64,000 nucleotides of DNA from Thermoclostridium stercorarium subsp. stercorarium DSM 8532 (GTDB lineage: Bacteria; Bacillota; Clostridia; DSM-8532): the NCBI RefSeq assembly GCF_000331995.1, contig NC_020134.1, forward strand, positions 905,465-969,464, given 5' to 3'. The notes under the pieces are model-generated. The model did no database searches. It saw only the letters and a program-made list of their open reading frames with translations, and was not told where the DNA came from. Of this stretch, positions 54,792 to 63,102 are shown one piece after another. Numbering within the stretch: position 1 is the first letter of the stretch; each line of letters opens with the position of its first letter. The position numbers and the translations under genes are program-made.

Positions 54792-55037
54792 AAGCATTAT
54801 CAGGGAATGGTAGTATTTAATGAAAAAGTATCATCTAAACCAAGTTTTACGAGAGGATTATTTATAAGTTATTCTGGATATACAAAAGACGCATTAGAAA
54901 CTTTTGCTGATGGTAGAACAGTACGTATTGTTCTTATGACGGTACAAGAGTTGGCCATATTACTTTCTTAAAAAAAGAGTTTTATAGATTTCATATGGAA
55001 TAAAGTTATGGCTTTAGCAGAAGAAGAAAAAATTTAA
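54792..55037 (+). pseudogene. C-terminal relic of a restriction-endonuclease-like protein
   Basis: One frame reads KHYQGMVVFNEKVSSKPSFT, then RGLFISYSGYTKDALETFAD, GRTVRIVLMTVQELAILLS, an in-frame TAA at 54969, and KKSFIDFIWNKVMALAEEEK. The order RGLFISYSGYTxDALE, then a short strand, then a C-terminal helix matches the last third of Mrr-type or related restriction endonucleases that carry a RGLFIS motif. No start or N-terminal nuclease core is present, and the sense codon before KKSF has become a stop. It is a decayed fragment, which fits the neighbouring IS stub. Confidence 0.55.
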
Positions 55038-55250
55038 TAAGTTAATTTATGAAATGAAGTTATAAGTGGATACTTACACTAAAACGTTATTTAATATCAA
55101 ACATAAATATTTGTTTTCTATATTTAGTTGTATTATTGCAACGGATTTACCAAATTTTTCACGGCATTTAATATTGCAATTTATATGCAATTTATATCTA
55201 TGAAATTTTACTTGATCTTTTTTTATTTATATTGTAATATAAAAGAGCAT

Positions 55251-55326
55251 CGGGGTGTGGCTCAGGTGGTAGAGCGCTTGGTTCGGGACCAAGAGGCCGC
55301 TGGTTCGAGTCCAGTCACTCCGACCA
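55251..55326 (+). tRNA. tRNA-Pro (anticodon CGG)
   Basis: A complete cloverleaf: acceptor arms CGGGGTG (55251-55257) and CACTCCG (55316-55322), D arm with GGCTCAGGTGGTAGAGC, anticodon stem CTTGG / CCAAG with loop TTCGGGA (anticodon CGG), T arm GGTTCGAGTCC, discriminator A and an encoded CCA. The 76-base length is normal. It is intact and sits alone inside a stretch of gene relics. Confidence 0.95.
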
Positions 55327-55357
55327 AAACCACTCTTCTTTATGAGAGTGGTTTTTT
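55326..55357 (+). terminator. Terminator after tRNA-Pro
   Basis: Stem AACCACTCT / AGAGTGGTT (55328-55336 and 55345-55353) followed by T residues, starting right after the CCA end. Confidence 0.85.
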
Positions 55358-55438
55358 ATATATAAAAGTTTAATCATTGTTCAATTATAAGCATGACAAA
55401 ATTAAAAAATTAATAAAAGGTGGCACCTAATCAGCATT

Positions 55439-55470
55439 AAGCAGGAGTGTTTTATCCGCTCCTGCTTTTC
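55439..55470 (+). terminator. Second hairpin with T tract
   Basis: Stem AAGCAGGAG / CTCCTGCTT (55439-55447 and 55459-55467) with a TTTT end. With no gene between it and the tRNA terminator, it is probably left over from a lost gene, or it serves the minus-strand remnant that ends at 55476. Confidence 0.6.
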
Positions 55471-55475
55471 ATATC

Positions 55476-55620
55476 TCAACTTTTAAATATTATCATAGCT
55501 ATTATGCTTTCCGCATCTCGACCGGGAAGGAATTCTTCAAACTCTCCGATAACTTCGTAAATCATTTTTCCATCATTTTATTCGGGTTGTACGGCCAGTC
55601 ATTAAACTCGGTTGAAGATA
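55476..55620 (-). pseudogene. Unidentified gene remnant
   Basis: On the minus strand, two frames join to give a plausible protein end: STEFNDWPYNPNKMMEK in one frame (up to a TGA near 55562) and MIYEVIGEFEEFLPGRDAES plus IIAMIIFKS in the next (55476-55565). A single-base shift near the AAAAATG would join them. No start or family can be named, so this is a tentative call based on the continuous protein-like composition and on the terminator-like hairpin at its 3' end. Confidence 0.3.
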
Positions 55621-55685
55621 CCTAATTGCCCTCCCATCTATATGCTGAGTGCGCAGTAATGATGTTGGATTTAAGCAAATTGTTG

Positions 55686-55720
55686 CCCCTGGCACAATAT
55701 GCTTATGTATGTGCCAGGGG
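55686..55720 (+). terminator. Perfect 11-bp hairpin
   Basis: CCCCTGGCACA / TGTGCCAGGGG (55686-55696 and 55710-55720) with a 13-base loop; a T5 run begins 8 bases later. It lies 28 bases before the first CRISPR repeat and is not next to any gene. Confidence 0.55.
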
Positions 55721-55748
55721 AATTAGCCTTTTTATGCATATTTTACGG

Positions 55749-56032
55749 GTTTTAAATTTACCTATAAGGAATTGAAACCATTGCCGGCAAGTTTCATAAC
55801 GGCGATTGTTTTAAGTTCTAAGTTTACATATAGAAGTTGAAACTCTGGAAATTCTTTCTTTTCTGATTATTGATTTAGGTCTAACTAAAAAGGACTGAAA
55901 TGTCGATGAAAGTTAAAGGATGTAGTCTGTGTACATAAAGTTTGTAGCCTACCCATAAGGAATTGAAACCCAACTTTTCCGACGCACAACTCTTTGTCTA
56001 TTGTTTTAAGCCTACCTATAAGGCATTTTTAC
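55749..56032 (+). CRISPR. Decayed CRISPR array
   Basis: Five copies of a 30-base repeat related to GTTTTAAGCCTACC...GGAATTGAAAC are visible: 55749-55778, 55815-55843 (29 bases, degenerate), 55872-55901 (about 22 of 30 positions kept), 55940-55969 and 56003-56032 (last third diverged). The spaces between them are 36, 28, 38 and 33 bases, a normal spacer size. The ATTGAAAC end is typical of clostridial type I-B and related repeats and sets the plus orientation. The copies differ from each other far more than in a working array, and no cas gene lies in the window, so this is a relic or a stand-alone array in decay. Confidence 0.75.
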
Positions 56033-56457
56033 GTTCTGTTTTTTCATACAAAATTTTCCTAACAAAAAAGATTGGGAATGCAGTTTTTGCCATATGGCAG
56101 AACATGAATATTGAAAAAATAAAATTAACTGTCAAAAAAACGCCTTAACTTAATAAAGCCTTTATAAATGCATTTTCATTTGACAAAATGCATCGGCAAT
56201 GGTTAATTGTAAGAATTTAATTGTTCCTTTGATTTGAAAAACGGGTGGTGTATGGCCCGGACATTTCCCGCCATTGGAAAAAGTATTAAAATTTGATTCG
56301 GCTTAATGACTGGTAATATACTATGATGGGCATTTAAAAAAACATGGTAAAAAGTTTTTTATATGGGTATACAATACTTGGTTTAAATTATAAAACGCTG
56401 CTTTTGCAGGACGCCGAAAATTATAATGCTTGAAGGATGATTTGTTCGATAAATTAA
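56033..56457 (+). other. Gene-free stretch after the CRISPR relic
   Basis: No convincing coding region, terminator or repeat was found. A reading frame through 55963-56148 crosses the CRISPR repeats and is not credible. Short low-complexity stretches and two near-copies of the sequence around TTAATAAAGCCTTTATAAATG are all that can be noted. Confidence 0.4.
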
Positions 56458-56733
56458 ATGTATACTGAATTGTCATCACGGAAAATAACGGAAAATAAGC
56501 GGTGGAATTGTACAGGAAGAACAGGAAAAAAGATATGCCGAAGCTGCGGAAACAGTTCACAGAATGAAAAGCAGTACAGGGAGCAAAGGGGCAAATCGTT
56601 GTTCGAAAGGGCTGCAGCTTTACAGAAAGCGCTTTTGGAAGAAGACAAAAAAGAGACAGGGAAACTTTACGCAATGTTTTCAGATTTATTCGGAAAGCTG
56701 ATTGATATATTAAGTTATTTGGATATTGGGTAG
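56458..56733 (+). pseudogene. Frameshifted HPt (histidine phosphotransfer) domain
   Basis: One frame gives ISGGIVQEEQEKRYAEAAET, then VHRMKSSTGSKGA, with the phosphorylatable His in the HPt motif H-x-x-K-S-S-x-G at 56558-56560. The next frame continues with KSLFERAAALQKALLEEDKK and ends LFGKLIDILSYLDIG. Together these are the second and later helices of an HPt domain. A one-base loss in the A run near 56593 joins the frames. The reading before it (MYTELSSRKITENK) is in yet another register. The fragment ends 26 bases before the response-regulator gene, so it may once have been the phosphodonor for that protein or part of a hybrid kinase. Confidence 0.5.
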
Positions 56734-56759
56734 CTTTGAGCTTGGGGGGTTTTTTTACA

Positions 56760-59243
56760 ATGCGGGTTAAAATTTTGGTCGCTGAAGATTCGACGGTTGA
56801 AAGAACAATAATAAAGGATATGCTCAGCGACTATCAGGTTTTGACGGCTTGTGACGGCGTGGAAGCGATGCATGTGCTTAACGAACACAATGACGTTGAC
56901 ATTCTTATACTTGATCTTAATATGCCAAGAATGGATGGTTTTCAGGTACTTGAGGCTTTGAGGTGCGACCGGCGTTTTAAAAATCTGCGGACGATAATTC
57001 TTACAAATTACGATGAGCTGGAAAATGAAATCAGAGGTCTAAGACTTGGTGCCGTTGACTTTATCCGCAAGCCAATCCATATGCATTCGCTGAAAGCAAG
57101 GATAGACGTACATGTTACACTGTTGCGTGCACAACAGGCTCTGGAACAGAGACTGGATGAACAAACCCTTACATTTGACATGATTTTTACACAGGCACCC
57201 ATCGGAATTGCCATTTCCCATGAGCTGAAAGGACACGATAAGCCCGTCATAAAGGTTAACCCGATGTTCGAGCAGATTGTGGGGAGAACAGAGGAAGAAA
57301 TAAATATTATCGGGTGGGAAAAGATAACCCATCCCGATGATCTGGGGGAAGACGCGGAAAACCTCAAAAAGCTCAGGGCTGGTGAAATTGGAATGTATTG
57401 CATGGACAAGCGCTATATAAGGCCTGACGGCTCGGTGGTCTGGGTACATATGATTGTAGCTCCGCTTATTCTGCCGGAAGATCGGATTTTCGGTCATATC
57501 TGTCTGGTACAGGATATTACTGACAGAAAAATATTTGAAGAAGCCCTGCATGAAAGTGAGCGCAGCAAATCGGTGTTTCTTTCCCATTTACCTGGACTTG
57601 CATACAGATGCAATTATGATCGTGAATGGACAATGCAGTTTGTTTCTGACGGATGTTATGCCCTTACCGGCTATCGTCCGGAAAGCCTTCTGAATAACAG
57701 GGAACTTTCATTTAAAGACATTATTTCCCCCGAATACCGGGAAGCTTTGTGGAATAAATGGAAGGAAGTCCTTGCCCAAAGACAGCAGTTTAAATACGAA
57801 TACGAGATTATAACCGCAACGGGTGAAAGAAAATGGGTTTTGGAACTGGGCCAGGGGATTTTCAACGACAACGGTGAAGTTGAAGCCCTGGAAGGAATTA
57901 TTCTTGACATATCGGATCGAAAGGCAGTGGAAGATGCGTTAAAATATAATAACGAGCATGACAGAACCACAGGATTGTATAACCGGGAGTACTTAATTTC
58001 ATTACTTGAAAATGATTTGAAGAAAAAGAAAGACATAAAAAAGGCGCTTATTGGCGTAAATCTTACAGCTGTTCAGTTATTGACGGTAAAATACGGGTTT
58101 AATTATACTCAAAGTCTGATAAAAAAGGCTGCTGCGGTTTTAAGCGCGCTTTGTTCCGAAAACAGGCAACTGTTCCATGTCCGTGAAAACCGGTTTGTTT
58201 TTTACATAGTGGGATATAGTGATAAAAACGAGCTTGTTGAATTTGGCAATGCCGTGGCGGAGACTTTGGAGTCACTGTTTATAACCGACAGAATAAATGG
58301 CGGTATAGGAATTGTTGAAATTGATCAGCATCAAAGCGAAATCAATGCAGAACTGCTTATGAGAAGGATGCTACTCGCCACTGATAGATCCATAAATCTG
58401 TATGATAATGATTATGTGATATGTTTTTATGATGATGAACTGGAGTCGATGGTTAACCGTGAAATAGAGATTGAAAGGGCGCTTTTTGCAATAGCAAACG
58501 ATACCGGTACAAAAGACGAGTTGTTTTTACATTATCAGCCTATTCTTGATTTAAAAAGCGGCTCCATTTGCGATTTTGAGGCATTGTGCAGATTAAAGAC
58601 CGAAAAGCTTGGACTTGTTTCCCCGGCGGAGTTTATCCCGGTTGCCGAAAAAACAAAACTCATAATCCCGATAGGTGAAAAAGTTATTATAAATGCTTTT
58701 AAGTTTTTGAGCAGGCTTAACGAAAACGGCTATGGAAACATTTCGGTTTCAGTCAATATTTCGGTTATCCAGCTTCTGAAACCTGAGTTTACCGACAGGC
58801 TGCTTGAATTAATAGCCAAAATGAACGTAAATCCGGGAAATATATGCCTTGAAATTACCGAATCGGTTTTCTCTTCCGATTTTGCGCGTATAAACAAAGC
58901 TATTAACAAACTGAGAACGGCGGGAATTCACATTGCAATAGATGATTTCGGAACAGGTTATTCCTCCCTTGCCAGGGAAAAGGAACTCAACGTGGACAGC
59001 CTGAAAATAGACAAATATTTTATTGATAATTTGCTGGATGCCAATCCGGACAAGGTTATAACCAGCGATATTATCTCCATGTCCCATAAGCTGGGGCATT
59101 GTACAGTAGCCGAGGGCGTAGAGCATGACATACAACTGCATTATTTAATGGAACACGACTGCGACAGAGTTCAGGGATACCTGATAAGCAAACCCCTTGA
59201 TGAAAACAACGCTATTGAGTTTTTGAAAAATTACAGTGCATAG
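56760..59243 (+). CDS. Response regulator with PAS, degenerate GGDEF and EAL domains
   Basis: About 827 residues. A receiver domain (1-125) has EDST, the phospho-acceptor Asp in LILDLNMPRMDG and the Lys-Pro in IRKPIHMHS. It is followed by a coiled coil, two PAS/PAC units (about 135-265 and 280-400, ending in VQDITDRK and ILDISDRK), a GGDEF-like domain whose active motif reads RENRF, and an EAL domain with DFEALCRL, NISVIQL, LEITES, AIDDFGTGYSSLA, LKIDKYF and AEGVEHD. The cyclic-di-GMP phosphodiesterase site seems intact and the cyclase site lost, so it probably degrades c-di-GMP in response to phosphorylation or a PAS ligand. ATG 56760 follows GGGGGG. The HPt relic lies directly before it. 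Confidence 0.9.
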   Translation: MRVKILVAEDSTVERTIIKDMLSDYQVLTACDGVEAMHVLNEHNDVDILILDLNMPRMDGFQVLEALRCDRRFKNLRTIILTNYDELENEIRGLRLGAVDFIRKPIHMHSLKARIDVHVTLLRAQQALEQRLDEQTLTFDMIFTQAPIGIAISHELKGHDKPVIKVNPMFEQIVGRTEEEINIIGWEKITHPDDLGEDAENLKKLRAGEIGMYCMDKRYIRPDGSVVWVHMIVAPLILPEDRIFGHICLVQDITDRKIFEEALHESERSKSVFLSHLPGLAYRCNYDREWTMQFVSDGCYALTGYRPESLLNNRELSFKDIISPEYREALWNKWKEVLAQRQQFKYEYEIITATGERKWVLELGQGIFNDNGEVEALEGIILDISDRKAVEDALKYNNEHDRTTGLYNREYLISLLENDLKKKKDIKKALIGVNLTAVQLLTVKYGFNYTQSLIKKAAAVLSALCSENRQLFHVRENRFVFYIVGYSDKNELVEFGNAVAETLESLFITDRINGGIGIVEIDQHQSEINAELLMRRMLLATDRSINLYDNDYVICFYDDELESMVNREIEIERALFAIANDTGTKDELFLHYQPILDLKSGSICDFEALCRLKTEKLGLVSPAEFIPVAEKTKLIIPIGEKVIINAFKFLSRLNENGYGNISVSVNISVIQLLKPEFTDRLLELIAKMNVNPGNICLEITESVFSSDFARINKAINKLRTAGIHIAIDDFGTGYSSLAREKELNVDSLKIDKYFIDNLLDANPDKVITSDIISMSHKLGHCTVAEGVEHDIQLHYLMEHDCDRVQGYLISKPLDENNAIEFLKNYSA

Positions 59244-59267
59244 ATACCGGATTTAAGTTGTTTACAT

Positions 59268-59308
59268 ACTGAATGCCGCCCGTTGCAGCGGCTATTCAGT
59301 TTTTTTGT
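59268..59308 (+). terminator. Terminator after the EAL gene
   Basis: Stem ACTGAATGCCGC paired with GCGGCTATTCAGT (one bulged base; 59268-59279 and 59288-59300) followed by seven T. Confidence 0.85.
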
Positions 59309-59459
59309 TTTATTCCGTAACTGTTCAGAGTGGATAATCTGCCGTCCTGAACGGTTTTTGCATCGTGCGAAATATGTTGATCGGTGATGACAAAAAGAAT
59401 ATATAATAGAAGTATACAGCTTAAAATGTGTATTTTACAGGAAGACAGGGATTTAGCTT

Positions 59460-61208
59460 ATGAATTTGTACGGCAGATATTTCAAAAAATACTGGTTTCC
59501 TTTCCTGACAGCCGTTTTTTGTGTTGCATGTGAGGCGGTGTGCGATCTGCTTGCCCCAACGCTTATGTCAAACGTAATTAATATGGGGATTGCTCAAAGC
59601 CAGATTTCCCAGGTTTATTACTGGGGAAGCCGTATGCTGCTGGTAACGTTTTTAGGCGCGTGTTTTGCAGTTACAAGAAACATTCTGGCCAGTATGGTAT
59701 CCCAGCGCATGGGAGCAGATTTAAGATATGATTTGTTTGAAAAGATAATATATTTTTCAGAACGAAGTGTTGACAAAATTGAAAGCGGATCGCTTATTAC
59801 CCGTATGACCAATGATACATCTCAAATAGTACAGTTTGTTAACGGTATTATGCGGATTTTTATGAAAGCGCCGATAACTTGCGCAGGCAGCATAGTTCTT
59901 GCAAGCATGCTCAACTTCAGGCTGAGCCTTATTGTATACTGTGTTGTTGCGATAGTTGCCGCTCTCATTATTGTCAGTATGAAGCTCAGCTATCCACGGT
60001 ATTCTGTATTTCAGAAAGCAATGGACAAGGTAAATTCGGTTGTCCAGGAATACCTCATAGGAGTGCGCCTGGTAAAAGCCTTTGGCACTTACGAAGAAGA
60101 AAGTGAGAAGTTTGAAAATGCCAATTCAAATCTTATGAAAAGCGGGATATCGGCTCAAATGATTATTACGCTGATATCGCCCGTAATTACCTTCACGGTC
60201 GGTATCGGAACGGTTACTGTAATTTATGCCGGAAGCAGGCTGTTTGCGGTAAATCTTGCAAACCCGGGCGATATTACGGCATTTACCGTTTATATGTCGC
60301 AAATGCTGACGTCCTTGATAATGATTACGAATATATTTAATACCTTTGTAAGGACAAAGGCTTCCACCGCCCGTATTAAGGAAGTATTTGAATGTGACGG
60401 GGATTTCACCGGCGGTGAGGAAAAAGAATTAAACGGGGATATTGAATTTGAAAATGTCACTTTTGCGTATCCAAACGGCAGTGGAGTACCGGCGCTGAAA
60501 AATTTATCGTTTTCGGTTAAAAGCGGTGAAACCCTTGCAATTATCGGACCTACGGGAAGCGGCAAATCCACTTTGGCATGGCTGCTTTTGAGGTTCTACG
60601 ACGTGAACGGCGGAAGAATTCTGATTAACGGATGCGACATCAGAGAACTGGATGTTGAGCTGTTACGCAAAAATATAGCGATTGTACCCCAGAAACCTAT
60701 GCTTTTTTCAGGTACAGTTGCCGAAAACATCAGGTGGGGAAACAGGGAAGCCACCGATGAAATGGTGAGAAAAGCAGCGAAGACGGCACTGGCCGATGAT
60801 TTTGTCAGCAGGATGAAGGACGGCTATGAAAGCCTTTTGGGGAGCGGAGGAGTGAATCTCTCAGGCGGACAGAAGCAGCGTGTATCCATAGCCAGGGCGA
60901 TACTTAAGAACTCCCCGGTGCTTATACTGGATGACGCCACCAGCGCACTGGATGCGGTAACCGAAGCAAAAGTGCGTGAAAATCTGATGAACAGGGACCG
61001 TACTCAGACCGTGATAATCATAACCCAGCGTTGCAGCACAGCCATGTATGCAGACCGGATTCTTGTTCTGGATAACGGCGAAAAAGTGGGTTACGGCACA
61101 CATGAGCAACTGATGAAGGAATGCGAAGTATATCGGGATATATACAGAACGCAAATAGAAAGCAGCAGGGGGGGCGCAGTGAATGGGACAGAATATTTCA
61201 AGACCTGA
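59460..61208 (+). CDS. ABC exporter half-transporter with degenerate catalytic site
   Basis: 582 residues. An N-terminal six-helix export domain is followed by an ATPase domain with Walker A GPTGSGKSTLAW, signature LSGGQKQR and Walker B VLILDDATSALD. The residue after Walker B is Asp instead of the catalytic Glu, and the switch region reads ITQRCST instead of the usual AHRLST. These are the known marks of the degenerate half of heterodimeric exporters such as TM287/288, BmrCD and LmrCD. A TATAAT at 59402-59407, with a weak -35, is the likely promoter. It overlaps the second half by 26 bases and would export drugs, lipids or peptides. Confidence 0.9.
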   Translation: MNLYGRYFKKYWFPFLTAVFCVACEAVCDLLAPTLMSNVINMGIAQSQISQVYYWGSRMLLVTFLGACFAVTRNILASMVSQRMGADLRYDLFEKIIYFSERSVDKIESGSLITRMTNDTSQIVQFVNGIMRIFMKAPITCAGSIVLASMLNFRLSLIVYCVVAIVAALIIVSMKLSYPRYSVFQKAMDKVNSVVQEYLIGVRLVKAFGTYEEESEKFENANSNLMKSGISAQMIITLISPVITFTVGIGTVTVIYAGSRLFAVNLANPGDITAFTVYMSQMLTSLIMITNIFNTFVRTKASTARIKEVFECDGDFTGGEEKELNGDIEFENVTFAYPNGSGVPALKNLSFSVKSGETLAIIGPTGSGKSTLAWLLLRFYDVNGGRILINGCDIRELDVELLRKNIAIVPQKPMLFSGTVAENIRWGNREATDEMVRKAAKTALADDFVSRMKDGYESLLGSGGVNLSGGQKQRVSIARAILKNSPVLILDDATSALDAVTEAKVRENLMNRDRTQTVIIITQRCSTAMYADRILVLDNGEKVGYGTHEQLMKECEVYRDIYRTQIESSRGGAVNGTEYFKT

Positions 61209-63060
61209 AACAAAGATGCCGTCGTTTGGCGCGATGAGGCCTGGCGGCGGGCCCAGCCGTTTTGCACCCGGAGCGAAACCTAAAAATGCAAAGGGAACTA
61301 TGACGCGTATCATAAAAATATATATGCGATGGGGGAAATCCATTTTTCTGGCTATGTTCCTTACTGCAGTTTCATCGTTAATTTCAGTCACGATTCCGTA
61401 TTTTACCGGAAAGACCTTTGATGCCTTTGAGCTTGCAGCCAGAACTGTGGACACAGGAATGCTCGTGAAATATTTGCTGATAATCGTGGCTTTACACGCA
61501 ATAAATTGGCTCATTTCAGCTTTCAGCGGAGTGATTATACTCAAAGTCTCGCAAAAACTTGTTTACACTGTGCGAAAAGAAGTTTTCGAAAAAATGCAGA
61601 AGCTTCCGTTGGAATTTTACGACACGCGTTCCCATGGCGACACGATGAGCCGGATTACAAATGACGTGGACAATATCAGTTCTACCATTGCCCAGACAAC
61701 AACACAGTTAATATCAAGTATTCTGACCCTTATAGGTTCCCTTGTGGTAATGGTACGAATGAACATACCGCTGACTCTTGTTGTTCTGTTATGTATTCCC
61801 CTTGTAACCGCTCTTACGCGGTTAATTGCATCCAGAAGCCGTGCATATTTTCTCGAACAGCAACGCAATCTCGGTGCGCTTAACGGGATCATTGAGGAAA
61901 ACATCCTTGGCCTGAAAATGGTAAAGGCTTTCGGAAAACAGAAGGATGTTCTAAAGAAGTTCAGGGAAGTCAATGAAAAGTTGAATGAAAGCAGTACAAA
62001 GGCTCATATATGGTCTGGATATATGATGCCCCTTCTGAACGTCATTAATAACCTTGTTTTCACCGCTACCGCGATAACAGGAGGAATACTTGCGGTGAAT
62101 TATAACCTTCCTGTCAGCACCGTGGTGAGTTTCCTGAGTTATTCAAAGCAATTTGCCCATCCTCTTAATTCCATTGCAGGCATGTTTAATACAATACAGT
62201 CTGCTCTGGCGGGCGCGGAACGGGTTTTTGAGATTCTGGACAGTGAGGAGGAAGCGGCTGACCCGGAAGGTGCTGCTGATCTGGAGCATCCGAAAGGACA
62301 TGTGGTGTTTGATAATGTGAGTTTTTCTTACAATAAAACAACTCCTGTATTGAGAAACATAAATTTCAGCGTAAAGGCGGGAGAAGTGATTGCGCTTGTC
62401 GGCGAAACAGGCGCGGGAAAAACAACTATTGTGAATCTCCTGATGCGTTTTTATGATCCGGATGACGGAAGGATACTGATTGATAATAAGCCGATAACCG
62501 GCATCAAACGAAACAGTCTCAGAAAATGCTTTTCGGTAGTGCTTCAGGACACATGCCTTTTTACCGGTACCATTATGGACAATATTCGCTATGCCAGAAA
62601 GGACGCAACCGATGAAGAGGTAATCAGGGCTGCCAAAATAGCCCGAGCCCATGACTTTATTAGCAGATTGCCTAACGGGTATAATACTATGGTTTCGGGT
62701 GCCACTGACAATTTAAGCCAGGGCCAGCGCCAGCTTATTGCAATTGCCCGCGCGGTGCTGTGCGACAGCCCTATATTAATACTGGACGAAGCAACCAGCA
62801 GCGTTGATACGAAAACCGAGAAAGACATCCAGCGGGCCTTGGTTAACTTGATGAAAAACCGCACATGCTTTTTGATAGCTCACCGTCTGTCCACAATAAG
62901 GGATGCCGATCATATTCTTGTTATCAGTGACGGAAGAATAGTGGAGAGCGGCAACCATGAAAGCCTTATGAACCAAAGAGGACAATATTATAAAATGGTA
63001 ATAAGCCAGATGGGCATTAACAGTCCGCTGTATAAAGACGTTTGTAAATCGGAGCTGTGA
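61183..63060 (+). CDS. ABC exporter half-transporter, catalytic half
   Basis: 625 residues. A Gly/Pro-rich N-terminal tail of about 40 residues (FGAMRPGGGPSRFAPGAKPK) is followed by six membrane helices and an ATPase domain with Walker A GETGAGKTTIVN, Walker B ILILDEATSSVDT including the catalytic Glu, switch IAHRLST, and an altered signature LSQGQRQL. The altered signature faces the degenerate Walker B of the other half, while the canonical signature of the other half completes the working site here. GGGGGG precedes the ATG. It is co-transcribed with a two-component system that probably controls it. Confidence 0.92.
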   Translation: MGQNISRPETKMPSFGAMRPGGGPSRFAPGAKPKNAKGTMTRIIKIYMRWGKSIFLAMFLTAVSSLISVTIPYFTGKTFDAFELAARTVDTGMLVKYLLIIVALHAINWLISAFSGVIILKVSQKLVYTVRKEVFEKMQKLPLEFYDTRSHGDTMSRITNDVDNISSTIAQTTTQLISSILTLIGSLVVMVRMNIPLTLVVLLCIPLVTALTRLIASRSRAYFLEQQRNLGALNGIIEENILGLKMVKAFGKQKDVLKKFREVNEKLNESSTKAHIWSGYMMPLLNVINNLVFTATAITGGILAVNYNLPVSTVVSFLSYSKQFAHPLNSIAGMFNTIQSALAGAERVFEILDSEEEAADPEGAADLEHPKGHVVFDNVSFSYNKTTPVLRNINFSVKAGEVIALVGETGAGKTTIVNLLMRFYDPDDGRILIDNKPITGIKRNSLRKCFSVVLQDTCLFTGTIMDNIRYARKDATDEEVIRAAKIARAHDFISRLPNGYNTMVSGATDNLSQGQRQLIAIARAVLCDSPILILDEATSSVDTKTEKDIQRALVNLMKNRTCFLIAHRLSTIRDADHILVISDGRIVESGNHESLMNQRGQYYKMVISQMGINSPLYKDVCKSEL

Positions 63061-63102
63061 AGGGACAATGAACAGGACGGCTTTTACCACAGGAGGATTG
63101 CG

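Noticed and set aside
55251-55326. tRNA-Pro as attachment site of an integrated element
   Set aside because: No second copy of the tRNA 3' end and no integrase gene were found in the window, so only the relics, not the site, can be supported.
55128-55373. Open reading frame of 81 codons over the tRNA
   Set aside because: Most of it is the tRNA-Pro gene and its terminator read as protein.
55963-56148. Open reading frame of 61 codons through the end of the CRISPR relic
   Set aside because: It runs through CRISPR repeats and a spacer and has no ribosome binding site, so it is a by-product of the repeats.
60861-61544. Long minus-strand reading frame across the junction of the two exporter genes
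   Set aside because: Both strands cannot be credible here; the plus-strand genes carry all ABC motifs and the minus-strand reading shows no domain.
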